From contig NZ_QBUY01000015.1 of NCBI RefSeq assembly GCF_003121405.1, positions 42,211 to 106,210 of the forward strand: DNA of 64,000 bases, given 5' to 3'. The translations under genes and the position numbers were made by a program. The DNA is from Paraburkholderia sp. C35. GTDB lineage: Bacteria > Pseudomonadota > Gammaproteobacteria > Burkholderiales > Burkholderiaceae. The notes under the pieces are model-generated. The model made no database searches. It saw nothing but the letters and a program-made list of their open reading frames with translations, and had not been told where the DNA came from. The first letter of the stretch is position 1. Every line of letters begins with the position of its first letter. Of this stretch, positions 1 to 7,993 are shown in pieces.

Positions 1-201
1 CTCGCCATGCTGTTGAGCATCCGCGATCACGATCAGATCGCCGCCGTTGGCGTCGTCCGGTGCCGTCAGGCAAATGCGCCAGTTGACGTGAACAGGCGGC
101 CAGTCGCCCAGACTTGCGCGAATGCGCTCTGCGGCTTCCGTGAGTTCGTCGGCGGGCGGCCAGAACAAATCGCGGCCAGTGAGTTTCAAGGTATCCGTCA
201 T
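1..201 (-). CDS. thiE: Thiamin phosphate synthase ThiE, N-terminal part (cut by window edge)
   Basis: This is the first 67 codons of a minus-strand gene that runs off the left edge. It begins MTDTLKLTGRDLFWPP, the N-terminal extension that I recall from Burkholderia thiamin phosphate synthases ahead of the TIM-barrel. The family joins the thiazole and pyrimidine phosphates to make thiamin monophosphate. The ATG overlaps the TGA of thiG by four bases (ATGA), so the two are translationally coupled at the end of the thiO-thiS-thiG-thiE operon. The catalytic region lies outside the window, so the call rests on the N-terminus and the context. Confidence 0.85.
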   Translation of the reverse strand, partial: MTDTLKLTGRDLFWPPADELTEAAERIRASLGDWPPVHVNWRICLTAPDDANGGDLIVIADAQQHGE

Positions 202-1022
202 GCCGCAGCGCTCCCATCCTGATGCCAGAACGGCATGCCGACGACGGGCGTGCTCGCGTGGGCAGTTTCACGTTCGGCCATCGGGCCGGCCAGATAAGCC
301 TCGCGGCCCGCTTCGACACCCATCGCGAAGGCGCGCGCCATCGTCTCCGGATGCGTCGCCTGCGACACCGCTGTATTCAGCAGCACGCCGTCGAAGCCCC
401 ACTCCATCACCTGACATGCATGCGACGGCACACCGAGACCCGCATCGACGATCAGCGGCACGTCGGGCAGACGCTCGCGCAGTACGCGCAAGCCATACGG
501 ATTCACGACGCCCTTGCCCGTGCCGATCGGCGCGCCCCACGGCATCAGCGCTTCGCAGCCCGCATCGAGCAGACGCCGGCCGATCACGAGATCTTCCGTG
601 CAGTACGGCAGCACCTTGAAGCCGTCCTTCACCAGTAGCGCCGCCGCTTCGATCAGACCGACGGGATCAGGCTGCAGCGTGTAGTCGTCGCCGATCAGTT
701 CGAGCTTGATCCAGTCGGTTTCGAAGACTTCGCGCGCCATCTGCGCCGTCGTCACCGCTTCGGTGACTGTCTGGCAACCGGCCGTGTTCGGCAGCAGCGG
801 CACGCCATGGCGCTTGAGCAGATCGAAGAAGCCGGCTTCGGCGCCGCCTTCGCTCATCTGCCGGCGCAGCGCGACCGTCACCATGCCGGGCTTCGATGCC
901 GCGATCGAATCCGACAGCGACTGCAGCGACGGATAGCGCGACGTGCCCAGCAGCACGCGGCTCTGGAAGGTTTCGCCGTAAAGCGTGAGCGCGTCGGCGG
1001 GAGCGTTCGCGTGTGAGTTCAT
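198..1022 (-). CDS. thiG: Thiazole synthase ThiG
   Basis: A 274-residue cytoplasmic TIM-barrel enzyme that forms the thiazole phosphate of thiamin from deoxyxylulose phosphate, dehydroglycine and ThiS thiocarboxylate. The N-terminal LYGETFQSRVLLGTSRYPS and the C-terminal DAGLGVPSHACQVMEWGFDG and LLNTAV segments are typical. The Schiff-base lysine is expected in WIKLELIGD. It lies between thiS (about 50 bases upstream) and thiE (4-base overlap), so it is inside the thiamin operon controlled by the upstream TPP riboswitch. The length is close to the family norm and nothing is odd. Confidence 0.97.
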   Translation of the reverse strand: MNSHANAPADALTLYGETFQSRVLLGTSRYPSLQSLSDSIAASKPGMVTVALRRQMSEGGAEAGFFDLLKRHGVPLLPNTAGCQTVTEAVTTAQMAREVFETDWIKLELIGDDYTLQPDPVGLIEAAALLVKDGFKVLPYCTEDLVIGRRLLDAGCEALMPWGAPIGTGKGVVNPYGLRVLRERLPDVPLIVDAGLGVPSHACQVMEWGFDGVLLNTAVSQATHPETMARAFAMGVEAGREAYLAGPMAERETAHASTPVVGMPFWHQDGSAAA

Positions 1023-1074
1023 GTGTGTTCCTTGTCAGTGGCTTGCGTCGCGTTGAGTGGCGCTGGCTTGCGCC

Positions 1075-1272
1075 TCAACCGCCCGCGACGGGATGCACGA
1101 CATCGAGCTTGTCGCCCGCTTGCAATGCGCGCGCCGCATGCTGCGTACGCGCGACGAAATTGCCGTTCAGCGCCACCGCGAACGGCGGCCGCGCGCCGAA
1201 CGCGCTGAGCGCGTCGGCGACGGTCGCGCCTTCGGGCAGCGACAGCGGCTTCTGGTTGATCTGGATATCCAT
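1075..1272 (-). CDS. thiS: Sulfur carrier protein ThiS
   Basis: A 65-residue ubiquitin-fold sulfur carrier, MDIQINQKPL..., ending in the diagnostic C-terminal Gly-Gly (HPVAGG) that is adenylated and thiocarboxylated to donate sulfur to ThiG. I chose the ATG at 1272 because a longer reading starting at 1398 adds a low-quality N-terminus that overlaps thiO. It is followed by thiG on the same strand. Confidence 0.95.
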   Translation of the reverse strand: MDIQINQKPLSLPEGATVADALSAFGARPPFAVALNGNFVARTQHAARALQAGDKLDVVHPVAGG

Positions 1273-1282
1273 AGTCTTGTGG

Positions 1283-2431
1283 TCAAACGTTGAGTGTGGC
1301 GGCAGACTGCGCGTGCGCGCCATCGAGCCGGAACAGTTCGCTCCAGCGCGCGTTGCGCTGCCAGTCGGCGAAACCGTCGGCATCGGCGACACGGCCATCG
1401 AGCAGCGCCGACGCCAGCCGCACCGCCTCGCCCGCGACTTCGGGCGCGATCATATAGCCATGCCGGTACAGCCCGTTCACCCGCAGCGTGTGCGCGCCGT
1501 CCCACAGCAGCACCGGGCGATGATCGGGCAAGGTCGGCCGGCATTGCGAGTTCAGTTCGAGAATGCGCGCCTCGCCGAAACCCGGATGCACCGAAAACGC
1601 CGCGCTCAGCAATTCGAGCGCCGAGCGCACGCTGACGGGCGACATGTCCTCGCCTTCCACTTCCGTCGCGCCGATCACGTACAGATCGTTCTGCTTCGGC
1701 GCGATATACAGCGGATAGCGCGGATGCAGCAGACGCACCGGACGCGTCAGGCCGATGCCCGGCGCGTGCACGCGCGCCACTTCGCCGCGAATGCCGCGCA
1801 AGGTCGGCATGACGGGTTTGGCGCCCAGGCCACGGCAATCGATCGTGAATGTTGCGGGCGGCAGCGCGTTGTCGTCGATGGTCACGTTCCAGTGCGTGTC
1901 GACGCCACGCTCGGCGAGACCCGCTGCCAGCGCGGCCAGCACCTGGCGGTTATCGAGCTGGCCCTCGTGCGGCAGCAGCCAGCCCTGCGTGAAGCGGCCA
2001 GCGAGCGCGGGTTCCGAAGCGCCGACCTGTGCGCCCGCGAGCGCGACCAGGCCGCCGTCGAGCAGTTCGGCAGGCGCGTTCGCGCGCAGCCGGCGTTCGA
2101 ACAGCGGCGCTTCGGCGCGATCGCTGTGATGCCACACGATCAGCGAACCGTTACGCTGGAAGAACACCGATTCCGGCAATTGCGCGAGCAAGGTCGGCCA
2201 GGTTTCCAGCGACGCCGCGCCCAGCCGCGTAATGAGCAGTTCGGCGCTGGCGGCTTCGGCGAGCGGCGCGAGCATGGCGGCAGCCACCCACGCGGCCGCC
2301 TGCGAGCCGGCTGCATCGCCGCGCTCGTACAAGGCCACGCGATGTCCTTCGCCTGCAAGCTGCCTCGCGACCAGACGCCCGCACAGCCCGCCGCCGATCA
2401 CGGCGAAATCCGGTTGAGCAGAAGTCCTCAT
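1283..2431 (-). CDS. thiO: Glycine oxidase / FAD-dependent oxidoreductase ThiO
   Basis: A 382-residue FAD enzyme of the D-amino-acid oxidase family. It has the N-terminal dinucleotide-binding motif FAVIGGGLCGRLVARQL followed by ...ALYERG, and the C-terminal GLYRHGYMIAPEVAGEAV segment that closes the FAD site. ThiO oxidises glycine to iminoglycine (dehydroglycine), the third substrate of ThiG. The reading is open upstream to 2515, but the ATG at 2431 puts the FAD motif at the expected distance from the N-terminus. It is the first gene of thiO-thiS-thiG-thiE and the first after the TPP riboswitch. Confidence 0.93.
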   Translation of the reverse strand: MRTSAQPDFAVIGGGLCGRLVARQLAGEGHRVALYERGDAAGSQAAAWVAAAMLAPLAEAASAELLITRLGAASLETWPTLLAQLPESVFFQRNGSLIVWHHSDRAEAPLFERRLRANAPAELLDGGLVALAGAQVGASEPALAGRFTQGWLLPHEGQLDNRQVLAALAAGLAERGVDTHWNVTIDDNALPPATFTIDCRGLGAKPVMPTLRGIRGEVARVHAPGIGLTRPVRLLHPRYPLYIAPKQNDLYVIGATEVEGEDMSPVSVRSALELLSAAFSVHPGFGEARILELNSQCRPTLPDHRPVLLWDGAHTLRVNGLYRHGYMIAPEVAGEAVRLASALLDGRVADADGFADWQRNARWSELFRLDGAHAQSAATLNV

Positions 2432-2685
2432 CGTGTGGCTCCGACGCATAGCTGAAGCGCCGCAAACCGCGCGCCCACGGCGCAGCGACGTGCGAAGCCC
2501 GCAGCCAGGCAGCAATTAACTGAAGAATGAGCGGTCATCGAATCCTTTCTGTACGGCAAAAGCGCGCGTACCCAAGGACGAATCAAGGACGAAAACGCGG
2601 CGGGCGAGGCCGGCCGGGCATGGCGCGCTCAAAATAGAACGGGAACGCCGCCCCGGCGGAAGGAGAACTTCCAGGAAAAACTTCC

Positions 2686-2783
2686 CGAAAACTTCCCGCG
2701 CCGGTATTACCCGGATCGGGTGCGAAGGGACTCTCTCAGCCTCGCTGCAACGATTACGCGCGCAGGAAGCACCCCTGTTTCGT
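2686..2783 (-). promoter_or_regulatory. TPP riboswitch (THI box) upstream of thiO
   Basis: Read on the minus strand, the stretch has the THI-box order: CAGGGGTGC, then GCTGAGAGAG, then GCACCC, GATCCGGGTAATACCGGCG and GGGAAG. The outer CGAAAC (2777-2783) and GTTTTCG (2686-2692) can pair as stem P1. This is the thiamin pyrophosphate aptamer of Rfam type RF00059. It lies about 255 bases before the thiO start. The intervening RNA contains GGAAG/CTTCC repeats and a CCGCC/GGCGG hairpin near 2645-2665 that could act as the expression platform. That part is inference. Confidence 0.95.
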
Positions 2784-3095
2784 CTGGACCATTAGACCAT
2801 AAAAGCCGCGCACGCCGCAAACCCGGGCGGACCACAATCGGTGGTGGCTGAATTTGGCGAGCTTCCCTTTTGCTCTGGCACAATGGCACGCGTCAATGCG
2901 GACAGAATGCCGCGCCACTGCAAGGCCTTTGTCGGGTTGGCACAGATGGGCGGGAGCGCAGCGAAGCGTTCGCTTAAGTTCAGATTAAGTCGCTGCCGGA
3001 ACAATCGCAGCCTGGGTGACGCCCGACGGCGTGCAGCAGTGCAACGGGGCAACGCAATGCACGGCTGCCCGGGCCGACCGTATGAAAGGACGCTT
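2784..3095. other. Intergenic region between the TPP riboswitch and the ABC exporter gene
   Basis: About 310 bases between divergent transcription units. It must contain the promoter of the thi riboswitch RNA (minus) and that of the exporter (plus). I see no convincing -35/-10 pair on either strand and no credible gene. Open frames here only extend the exporter upstream with poor protein sequence. Confidence 0.5.
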
Positions 3096-4829
3096 ATGAT
3101 CGACAACTCAAACAATCCCGCGGACATCACCGCGTGGCGCCTCATCAAGCCCTATTGGGTTTCCGAGGACAAATGGAAAGCATGGGGTCTCCTCACGCTG
3201 GTTATCGCGATGAACATGACGATGGTCGCGGCCAACGTCTGGTTCAACACCTGGCAGCGCACGTTCTTCGACGCGATCCAGCAATATAACTACCCCGTCT
3301 TCAAGTACTCGCTGCTGCAGTTCACGGTCATCGCGCTCGCGCTGATCCTGCTCGGCTCGTACCGGACGTATTTCCGGCAGATGCTCGAGTTCCGCTGGCG
3401 GCAGTGGCTCACCAACCGTTACCTGAACGAATGGCTGGGCGACCGCGCGTATTACCGGATCGAGCGCGACAGTCTCGCCGACAACCCCGACCAGCGGGTT
3501 TCCGCCGACCTGCAAGGGCTGGCCAGCTCGACGCTCAATCTGTCGCTCGGTTTGCTGTCCACTACCGTCACGCTGTTCTCGTTCATCGTGATCCTGTGGA
3601 ATCTGTCGGGCGCGTTCGCGTTCCACATGTTCGGCACCGAGTTCTCGATTCCGGGCTACATGGTGTGGGCCGCGCTGATCTATGCAGCCGTGGGCTCGTG
3701 GGTCACGCACAAGGTCAACCATCCGCTGGTGTCGATCAACTACCAGCAGCAGCGCGTGGAAGCCGACTTCCGTTTCTCGCTGATCCGCATCCGTGAAAAC
3801 GCCGACCAGATCGCGCTGTATCAGGGCGAGCGCTCGGAAGAGCAGCAGCTCAAGGGCGTGTTCGGCCATATCCGCGACAACTGGCGCCTCATCATGCGCT
3901 TCACGCGGCGCTTCAATATCGTCGTGATCAGCTACTCGCAGCTGGCGATCGTGTTTCCGTACATCGCGGCGGCGCCGAAGTACTTTTCGAAGAGCATCTC
4001 GTTCGGCATGTACCAGCAGGTGACGGGCGCGTTCGGCACGGTCAGCGATTCATTCTCCTGGTTCATCAACAATTACGATTCGCTCGCCGAGTGGCGCGCT
4101 ACGGTGAACCGTCTGCGGGAATTCCATCGCGTGATGCGTTCGCAGCATCTGCATGAATCGGTTGTCGAAGGCACGGCGCATGGCGGCATCAACGTGCATG
4201 TGACGGATACCAACACCATCAACGTCACCGACCTGCGTCTGCAACGCCCTGACGGCGAAGCAATGGCCAACGTCGGCTCGTTCACCATCGCACCGAAGTC
4301 GCGCTGGCTCGTACGCGGACCGTCGGGCGCGGGCAAGAGTACCTTGCTGCGCACGCTGGCGGGACTGTGGCCGTTTGGCGAAGGCACAATCGAAAAGCCC
4401 GCCGACGCGAAGCTGCTGTTCATCCCGCAGCGCAGTTATCTGCCGATTGGCACGCTGAAGGGTGCGCTGTGCTATCCGTCGGATGCTTCCGCGTTTTCGG
4501 ATGAAGCGTGCCGCGAAGTGCTCGCGGTGTGCCGTCTGCCGGAGCTTGCCGATCGTCTCGGCGAATCGGCGCATTGGGAGCGTTCGTTGTCGCCGGGTGA
4601 ACAGCAACGTCTCGCGGCGGCGCGAGCATTGCTGCAGCAACCGGACTTCCTGTTCCTCGACGAAGCGACCAGCGCGCTCGACCCGGACAACGAAAGCATC
4701 ATCTACAACGCGCTGATCGAGCGCCTGCCGAACGCGGCGATTGTCAGCGTCGCGCATCGCAAGACGCTCGAAACGTTCCACGACCAGACGCTGTTCATCG
4801 AGCGCGCGGTCGAGCGCGAGGCAGCGTGA
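3096..4829 (+). CDS. SbmA/BacA-like ABC transporter with fused ATPase (ABC_membrane_2 type)
   Basis: A 577-residue half-transporter. The N-terminal half (roughly residues 1-330) has several membrane helices and the SbmA/BacA/YddA-like signature (WFNTWQRTFFDAIQ, EFRWRQWLTNRYLNEWL, NPDQRVSADLQ). The C-terminal half is a complete nucleotide-binding domain: Walker A GPSGAGKSTLLRTLAG, signature LSPGEQQRLAAARAL, Walker B FLFLDEATSALD and H-loop SVAHRK. It probably acts as a homodimer in the inner membrane. The substrate is unknown; peptides or acyl compounds are possibilities from relatives. The ATG at 3096 follows GAAAGGA. Its TGA overlaps the GTG of the next gene, so the two are coupled. Confidence 0.88.
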   Translation: MIDNSNNPADITAWRLIKPYWVSEDKWKAWGLLTLVIAMNMTMVAANVWFNTWQRTFFDAIQQYNYPVFKYSLLQFTVIALALILLGSYRTYFRQMLEFRWRQWLTNRYLNEWLGDRAYYRIERDSLADNPDQRVSADLQGLASSTLNLSLGLLSTTVTLFSFIVILWNLSGAFAFHMFGTEFSIPGYMVWAALIYAAVGSWVTHKVNHPLVSINYQQQRVEADFRFSLIRIRENADQIALYQGERSEEQQLKGVFGHIRDNWRLIMRFTRRFNIVVISYSQLAIVFPYIAAAPKYFSKSISFGMYQQVTGAFGTVSDSFSWFINNYDSLAEWRATVNRLREFHRVMRSQHLHESVVEGTAHGGINVHVTDTNTINVTDLRLQRPDGEAMANVGSFTIAPKSRWLVRGPSGAGKSTLLRTLAGLWPFGEGTIEKPADAKLLFIPQRSYLPIGTLKGALCYPSDASAFSDEACREVLAVCRLPELADRLGESAHWERSLSPGEQQRLAAARALLQQPDFLFLDEATSALDPDNESIIYNALIERLPNAAIVSVAHRKTLETFHDQTLFIERAVEREAA

Positions 4830-5599
4830 GCGAAGCGCCGTTCGGGCGCGTCGTACTGGTGACGGGCGCTGGCTCCGGCATCGGCGCCGCGCTCGCCCGG
4901 CGCATCGCGGCGCCGCGTGTCGCGCTGATGTTGCATGCGCGCGGTGCGGACGCCGCTTCGCGCGAACGGCTCGACAGCGTCGCTTCGACCTGCACGGCAA
5001 GCGGTGCAACGTGCGCCACCGTGTTCGGCGATCTTGCCGAGCGCGGCGCCTCCGAACATGCCGTGCATCAAACGCTGGCGCGATTCGGCGCACTCGATCA
5101 GATCGTGGCGAATGCAGGACACGCACAACGTCAAAGCATCGGCACGCTCGATATCGACACGCTCGCCGAGTCGTTCTCGGCGATGCCCGCCGCATTCGCA
5201 TCACTTCTCAAACGCGCGGCGCCCGCGCTCGAAACATCGAAACGCGGACGCGTGGTGGCGGTGAGTTCGTTTGTCGCGCATCGCTATCGCGCGGACTCGC
5301 CCTTTGCGGGCACGGCTGCTGCGAAAGCCGCGCTCGAATCGCTTGCAAAAACCGCGGCAGCGGAACTCGCGCCGCATGGCGTGACGGTGAACTGCGTCGC
5401 GCCGGGCTATACACGCAAGGATCGCGGGCCAAGCGCCGAGAATGCGCCCGCATGGGCGCGCGCGGCAGAAGCGACGCCGCTTGGCCACGTCGCCGAACCG
5501 GACGATATTGCCGCGCTCATCGCCTTCCTCTTGTCGGACTCCGCGCGTCATATCACGGGTCAGGTGATACACGTCGACGGCGGTCTGACACTCGGCTGA
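4826..5599 (+). CDS. Short-chain dehydrogenase/reductase-like protein with Thr in place of the catalytic Tyr
   Basis: A 257-residue Rossmann-fold SDR. It has the cofactor motif VTGAGSGIGAALA (TGxxxGxG), the NAG motif IVANAGHA, the active-site Ser region VAVSSF and the C-terminal VNCVAPGYTR and HITGQVIHVDGGLTLG that define classical SDRs. The usual YxxxK motif reads T163-A-A-A-K167, so the general acid/base Tyr is replaced by Thr. It starts with GTG inside the stop codon of the ABC exporter gene (GTGA), so translation is coupled. It may be a weak enzyme or a non-catalytic SDR; substrate unknown. Confidence 0.85.
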   Translation: MSEAPFGRVVLVTGAGSGIGAALARRIAAPRVALMLHARGADAASRERLDSVASTCTASGATCATVFGDLAERGASEHAVHQTLARFGALDQIVANAGHAQRQSIGTLDIDTLAESFSAMPAAFASLLKRAAPALETSKRGRVVAVSSFVAHRYRADSPFAGTAAAKAALESLAKTAAAELAPHGVTVNCVAPGYTRKDRGPSAENAPAWARAAEATPLGHVAEPDDIAALIAFLLSDSARHITGQVIHVDGGLTLG

Positions 5600-5795
5600 C
5601 CGGCACGCGCGCCTTACGCGTTTTCCGGGTGCGCAACATCCGGAAAGATTCTCGAACAAACAGAAAGCACTTTCGAAGCGCACGCGCTGTTCCGTGCTTT
5701 GTGCGCAGTCGATTCCAGCGACGATTGCATCGTGGGCCAAACGCTCCCCTGGCGCAGCCCGCAATGCATGTTCAACGTCACTGGAAATACCTGCC

Positions 5796-6293
5796 ATGTC
5801 ATTCGACCGCCGCCTCCCTTCGCTTTCCCGTATGTCTCTGCGCCTCGCGCAATCCGGCCGCAACGCCGCGCTGACGGCCACCGCCGTGCTGCTGTTCGCG
5901 GCAGCTGCCAACGCCGCGCAGATCACGCCTGAGAAACAGCCTGAGCCTGCCGATGTCTGCCCTGCGCTGTCGCACATCGTCTCTTCCGCCGACTTCAAGA
6001 AGCTGCGCGACGAGCCGGCTGCGAAGCTGCCGGGTGTCGATCCCGTTGAAGATTGCCGCGCCAGTTCGCATTCCTACGACTGCACCTTCCGCGCGCACTG
6101 GGAAGCGGACGGCTTCGTCAACGATCCGCTGGAAGAGATCGGCGCGGATATCGCGGCGTGCTTCCCGAACGTCGTGCACGACCTCAACACGCCGACGCGC
6201 CAGCACTTCATCGTGAAGACGGCAGACCGCCGTGTGAGCGTGACGGCGAGCGTGCAAGGGCAGAACGAATTGCGTCTGCGTATTGCGCGCTGA
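5796..6293 (+). CDS. Hypothetical exported protein
   Basis: 165 residues. The N-terminus is basic (MSFDRRLPSLSRMS) and is followed by a hydrophobic stretch ending ...FAAAANAAQ, a plausible Sec signal peptide cleaved after ANA. The mature part has three or four Cys (VCPAL, DCRASS, DCTFRA, ACFPNV) and no motif I recognise. I chose the ATG at 5796 because it starts directly at the signal peptide. It sits upstream of a lipoprotein gene on the same strand with a 56-base gap. Function unknown; periplasmic location is inferred. Confidence 0.7.
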   Translation: MSFDRRLPSLSRMSLRLAQSGRNAALTATAVLLFAAAANAAQITPEKQPEPADVCPALSHIVSSADFKKLRDEPAAKLPGVDPVEDCRASSHSYDCTFRAHWEADGFVNDPLEEIGADIAACFPNVVHDLNTPTRQHFIVKTADRRVSVTASVQGQNELRLRIAR

Positions 6294-6349
6294 GTTGCAT
6301 CGGCCGCACCTGCAACCTTTGCATCGTTCAACCAGCCAGCGAGCGCACC

Positions 6350-6943
6350 GTGATCGTCTCTTCTGTCGCGCGAAGCACGCGTAGCGTGCTGGCTGCGCTT
6401 TGTCTGCTGCCACTGGGCGGTTGTGCATGGACACTCCTCACGGCTGCCGACGCCCCGGGTTCCGTGATCCAGGCCGGCTACGCAATCGCGTCGAATTACT
6501 CGTCGCCGACCTTCGTCAACGGACGGCGCGCGCAAATCAGCAGCGTCTGCATCGAAGTGAATCAGCTCGTGTCGGTCAACGATTTCGTGCCGGCACTGCA
6601 GATGGCGCTCGACCGGCGCGGTATCCGCTCGGACGTCTACAACCCGGGAACGTCCCCCGCGAGCTGCGAAGCGCGGCTCGCGTACAACGCCTCGGTCGAT
6701 TACGGCCGACGGTCGTTCAGCGATGAGTCGATCCAGTATCTGTCGATGATCGACCTCACGCTGATCAAGGACGGCCGCATCCTGGTGACAGCGCGCTATC
6801 AGACGGGCGGACTCGGCGTGGACCGCTTTTCGAGTTCATCGGTGAAGCTCGACGGCCTGATCGACAAGATGGTCGTGGACCGGGTGCAGAATCTGCAGCC
6901 GCCAGCCATACAGACGGTGCAGGCCTCGCCGATTGGCAACTGA
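6350..6943 (+). CDS. Hypothetical lipoprotein
   Basis: 197 residues from a GTG start. The N-terminus MIVSSVARSTRSVLAALCLLPLGGC ends in a lipobox (LGGC, Cys about 25), so lipidation is predicted. The mature protein has two further Cys (VCIEVN and SCEARL) that could form a disulfide, and a compact alpha/beta-looking body (SMIDLTLIKDGRILVTARY). I do not recognise the family. It lies between an exported hypothetical protein and a response regulator gene, all on the plus strand. An ATG upstream in the same frame at 6053 would overlap the preceding gene and is unlikely. Confidence 0.65.
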   Translation: MIVSSVARSTRSVLAALCLLPLGGCAWTLLTAADAPGSVIQAGYAIASNYSSPTFVNGRRAQISSVCIEVNQLVSVNDFVPALQMALDRRGIRSDVYNPGTSPASCEARLAYNASVDYGRRSFSDESIQYLSMIDLTLIKDGRILVTARYQTGGLGVDRFSSSSVKLDGLIDKMVVDRVQNLQPPAIQTVQASPIGN

Positions 6944-7122
6944 GCGCGGGTCGTTGTAGCGCGCGGAGCAATCCGGCGCGCTTCTTCCGCAGCGCTCGAT
7001 GGCAAGTTTCGGCCTCGATCCTGACGACTTCGATACCGGCAAAGACCGACCTCTTACCGAGGAAAGATTTCGAAAGCACCTCGCGCTTTCGCGCGAGGCG
7101 CTGCGCCACTACCATCGCCAGA

Positions 7123-7869
7123 ATGAACTCTTCCATTCTGATCGTCGACGACGATCCCGTCGTGCGCGACCTCGTGCGCGACTATCTGCAAGGCCGTGGC
7201 TTCACCGTCTCCGTGCTCGAAAACGGCATGGCCTTGCAGCATGCATTGCAGCACGAGCGCCCGGCTCTCGTCGTGCTGGACATCATGATGCCCGAGCTCG
7301 ACGGCATCAGCGCCTTGCGCGCCTTGCGTCTCGCCGGCGACAACATTCCCGTGATCCTGCTGACCGCACGTGCGGACGTGATCGATCGTGTTATCGGTCT
7401 CGAACTGGGCGCCGACGATTACCTCGGCAAACCGTTCGATCCGAGCGAACTGGTGGCGCGCATTCGCAGCGTGCTGCGCCGTCGCGAAAGCGCGGCGCCA
7501 AGCGCGCCGGAAAATCGCGCGCCCTATCGCTTCGGCCGTTTCGAAGTGAACTTTCCCGCGCGTGAACTGCGTCGGGACGGCGAACGTATCGCGCTGCGTT
7601 CGAGCGAATTCGCGATGCTCAAGGTGTTCATCACGCACGCGATGACAGTACTCACCCGCGCCCAGTTGCTGGAGAAGCTGCACGGCGGTGTCGATACTCA
7701 TCGTAACCGCAGCCTCGATGTCTCCATCTGGCGTCTGCGCCGTCTGATCGAAGTCGATCCATCCGAACCGCGCTACGTGCAGACCGTGTGGGGCAAAGGT
7801 TATGTGTTCGTGCCGGATGGCGAGATCGGTGCGGCCGAGCGCTACGACGCACCTGTTGCCAGCCTTTGA
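7123..7869 (+). CDS. OmpR-family response regulator (no adjacent kinase)
   Basis: 248 residues: a receiver domain (1-120) with acidic pocket VDDDP, phospho-acceptor Asp53 in VVLDIMMPELDG, Thr in LLTARAD and Lys in GKPFDPSEL, followed by an OmpR/PhoB winged-helix domain (about 140-235; RSSEFAMLKVFI, DVSIWRLRRLIE, YVQTVWGKGYVF). It is closely similar to the regulator at 10344, with the same residue numbering up to Asp53, and so is a paralogue. No kinase gene is beside it. A perfect 8-bp hairpin (7079-7098, TTTC loop) lies just upstream of the start codon. No Shine-Dalgarno sequence is obvious. Confidence 0.93.
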   Translation: MNSSILIVDDDPVVRDLVRDYLQGRGFTVSVLENGMALQHALQHERPALVVLDIMMPELDGISALRALRLAGDNIPVILLTARADVIDRVIGLELGADDYLGKPFDPSELVARIRSVLRRRESAAPSAPENRAPYRFGRFEVNFPARELRRDGERIALRSSEFAMLKVFITHAMTVLTRAQLLEKLHGGVDTHRNRSLDVSIWRLRRLIEVDPSEPRYVQTVWGKGYVFVPDGEIGAAERYDAPVASL

Positions 7870-7920
7870 TGCAGCATGCGCTGCCTAGCGTGATATTGGT
7901 GACAATGGTGACAAACATGA

Positions 7921-7953
7921 AAACGGCGACGCGCTGCAATCACACGTCGCCGT
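7921..7953 (-). terminator. Probable terminator of the flgH operon
   Basis: On the minus strand CGGCGACG and CGTCGCCG flank an 11-14 base loop and are followed by TTTTCATGTTTG. It lies about 40 bases after the flgH stop codon and between convergent genes. Confidence 0.65.
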
Positions 7954-7993
7954 CGAATCCCTGCTGATTGCGGCCCGGGCAACGCCGGGAAAA

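Noticed and set aside
1013..2455. A 480-codon plus-strand frame opposite thiO
   Set aside because: Antisense shadow of thiO. The FAD motifs on the minus strand decide the coding strand.
2841..3095. An 85-residue N-terminal extension of the ABC exporter
   Set aside because: The ATG at 3096 has its own ribosome site, and the upstream residues are Arg/Cys-rich with no membrane or domain pattern.
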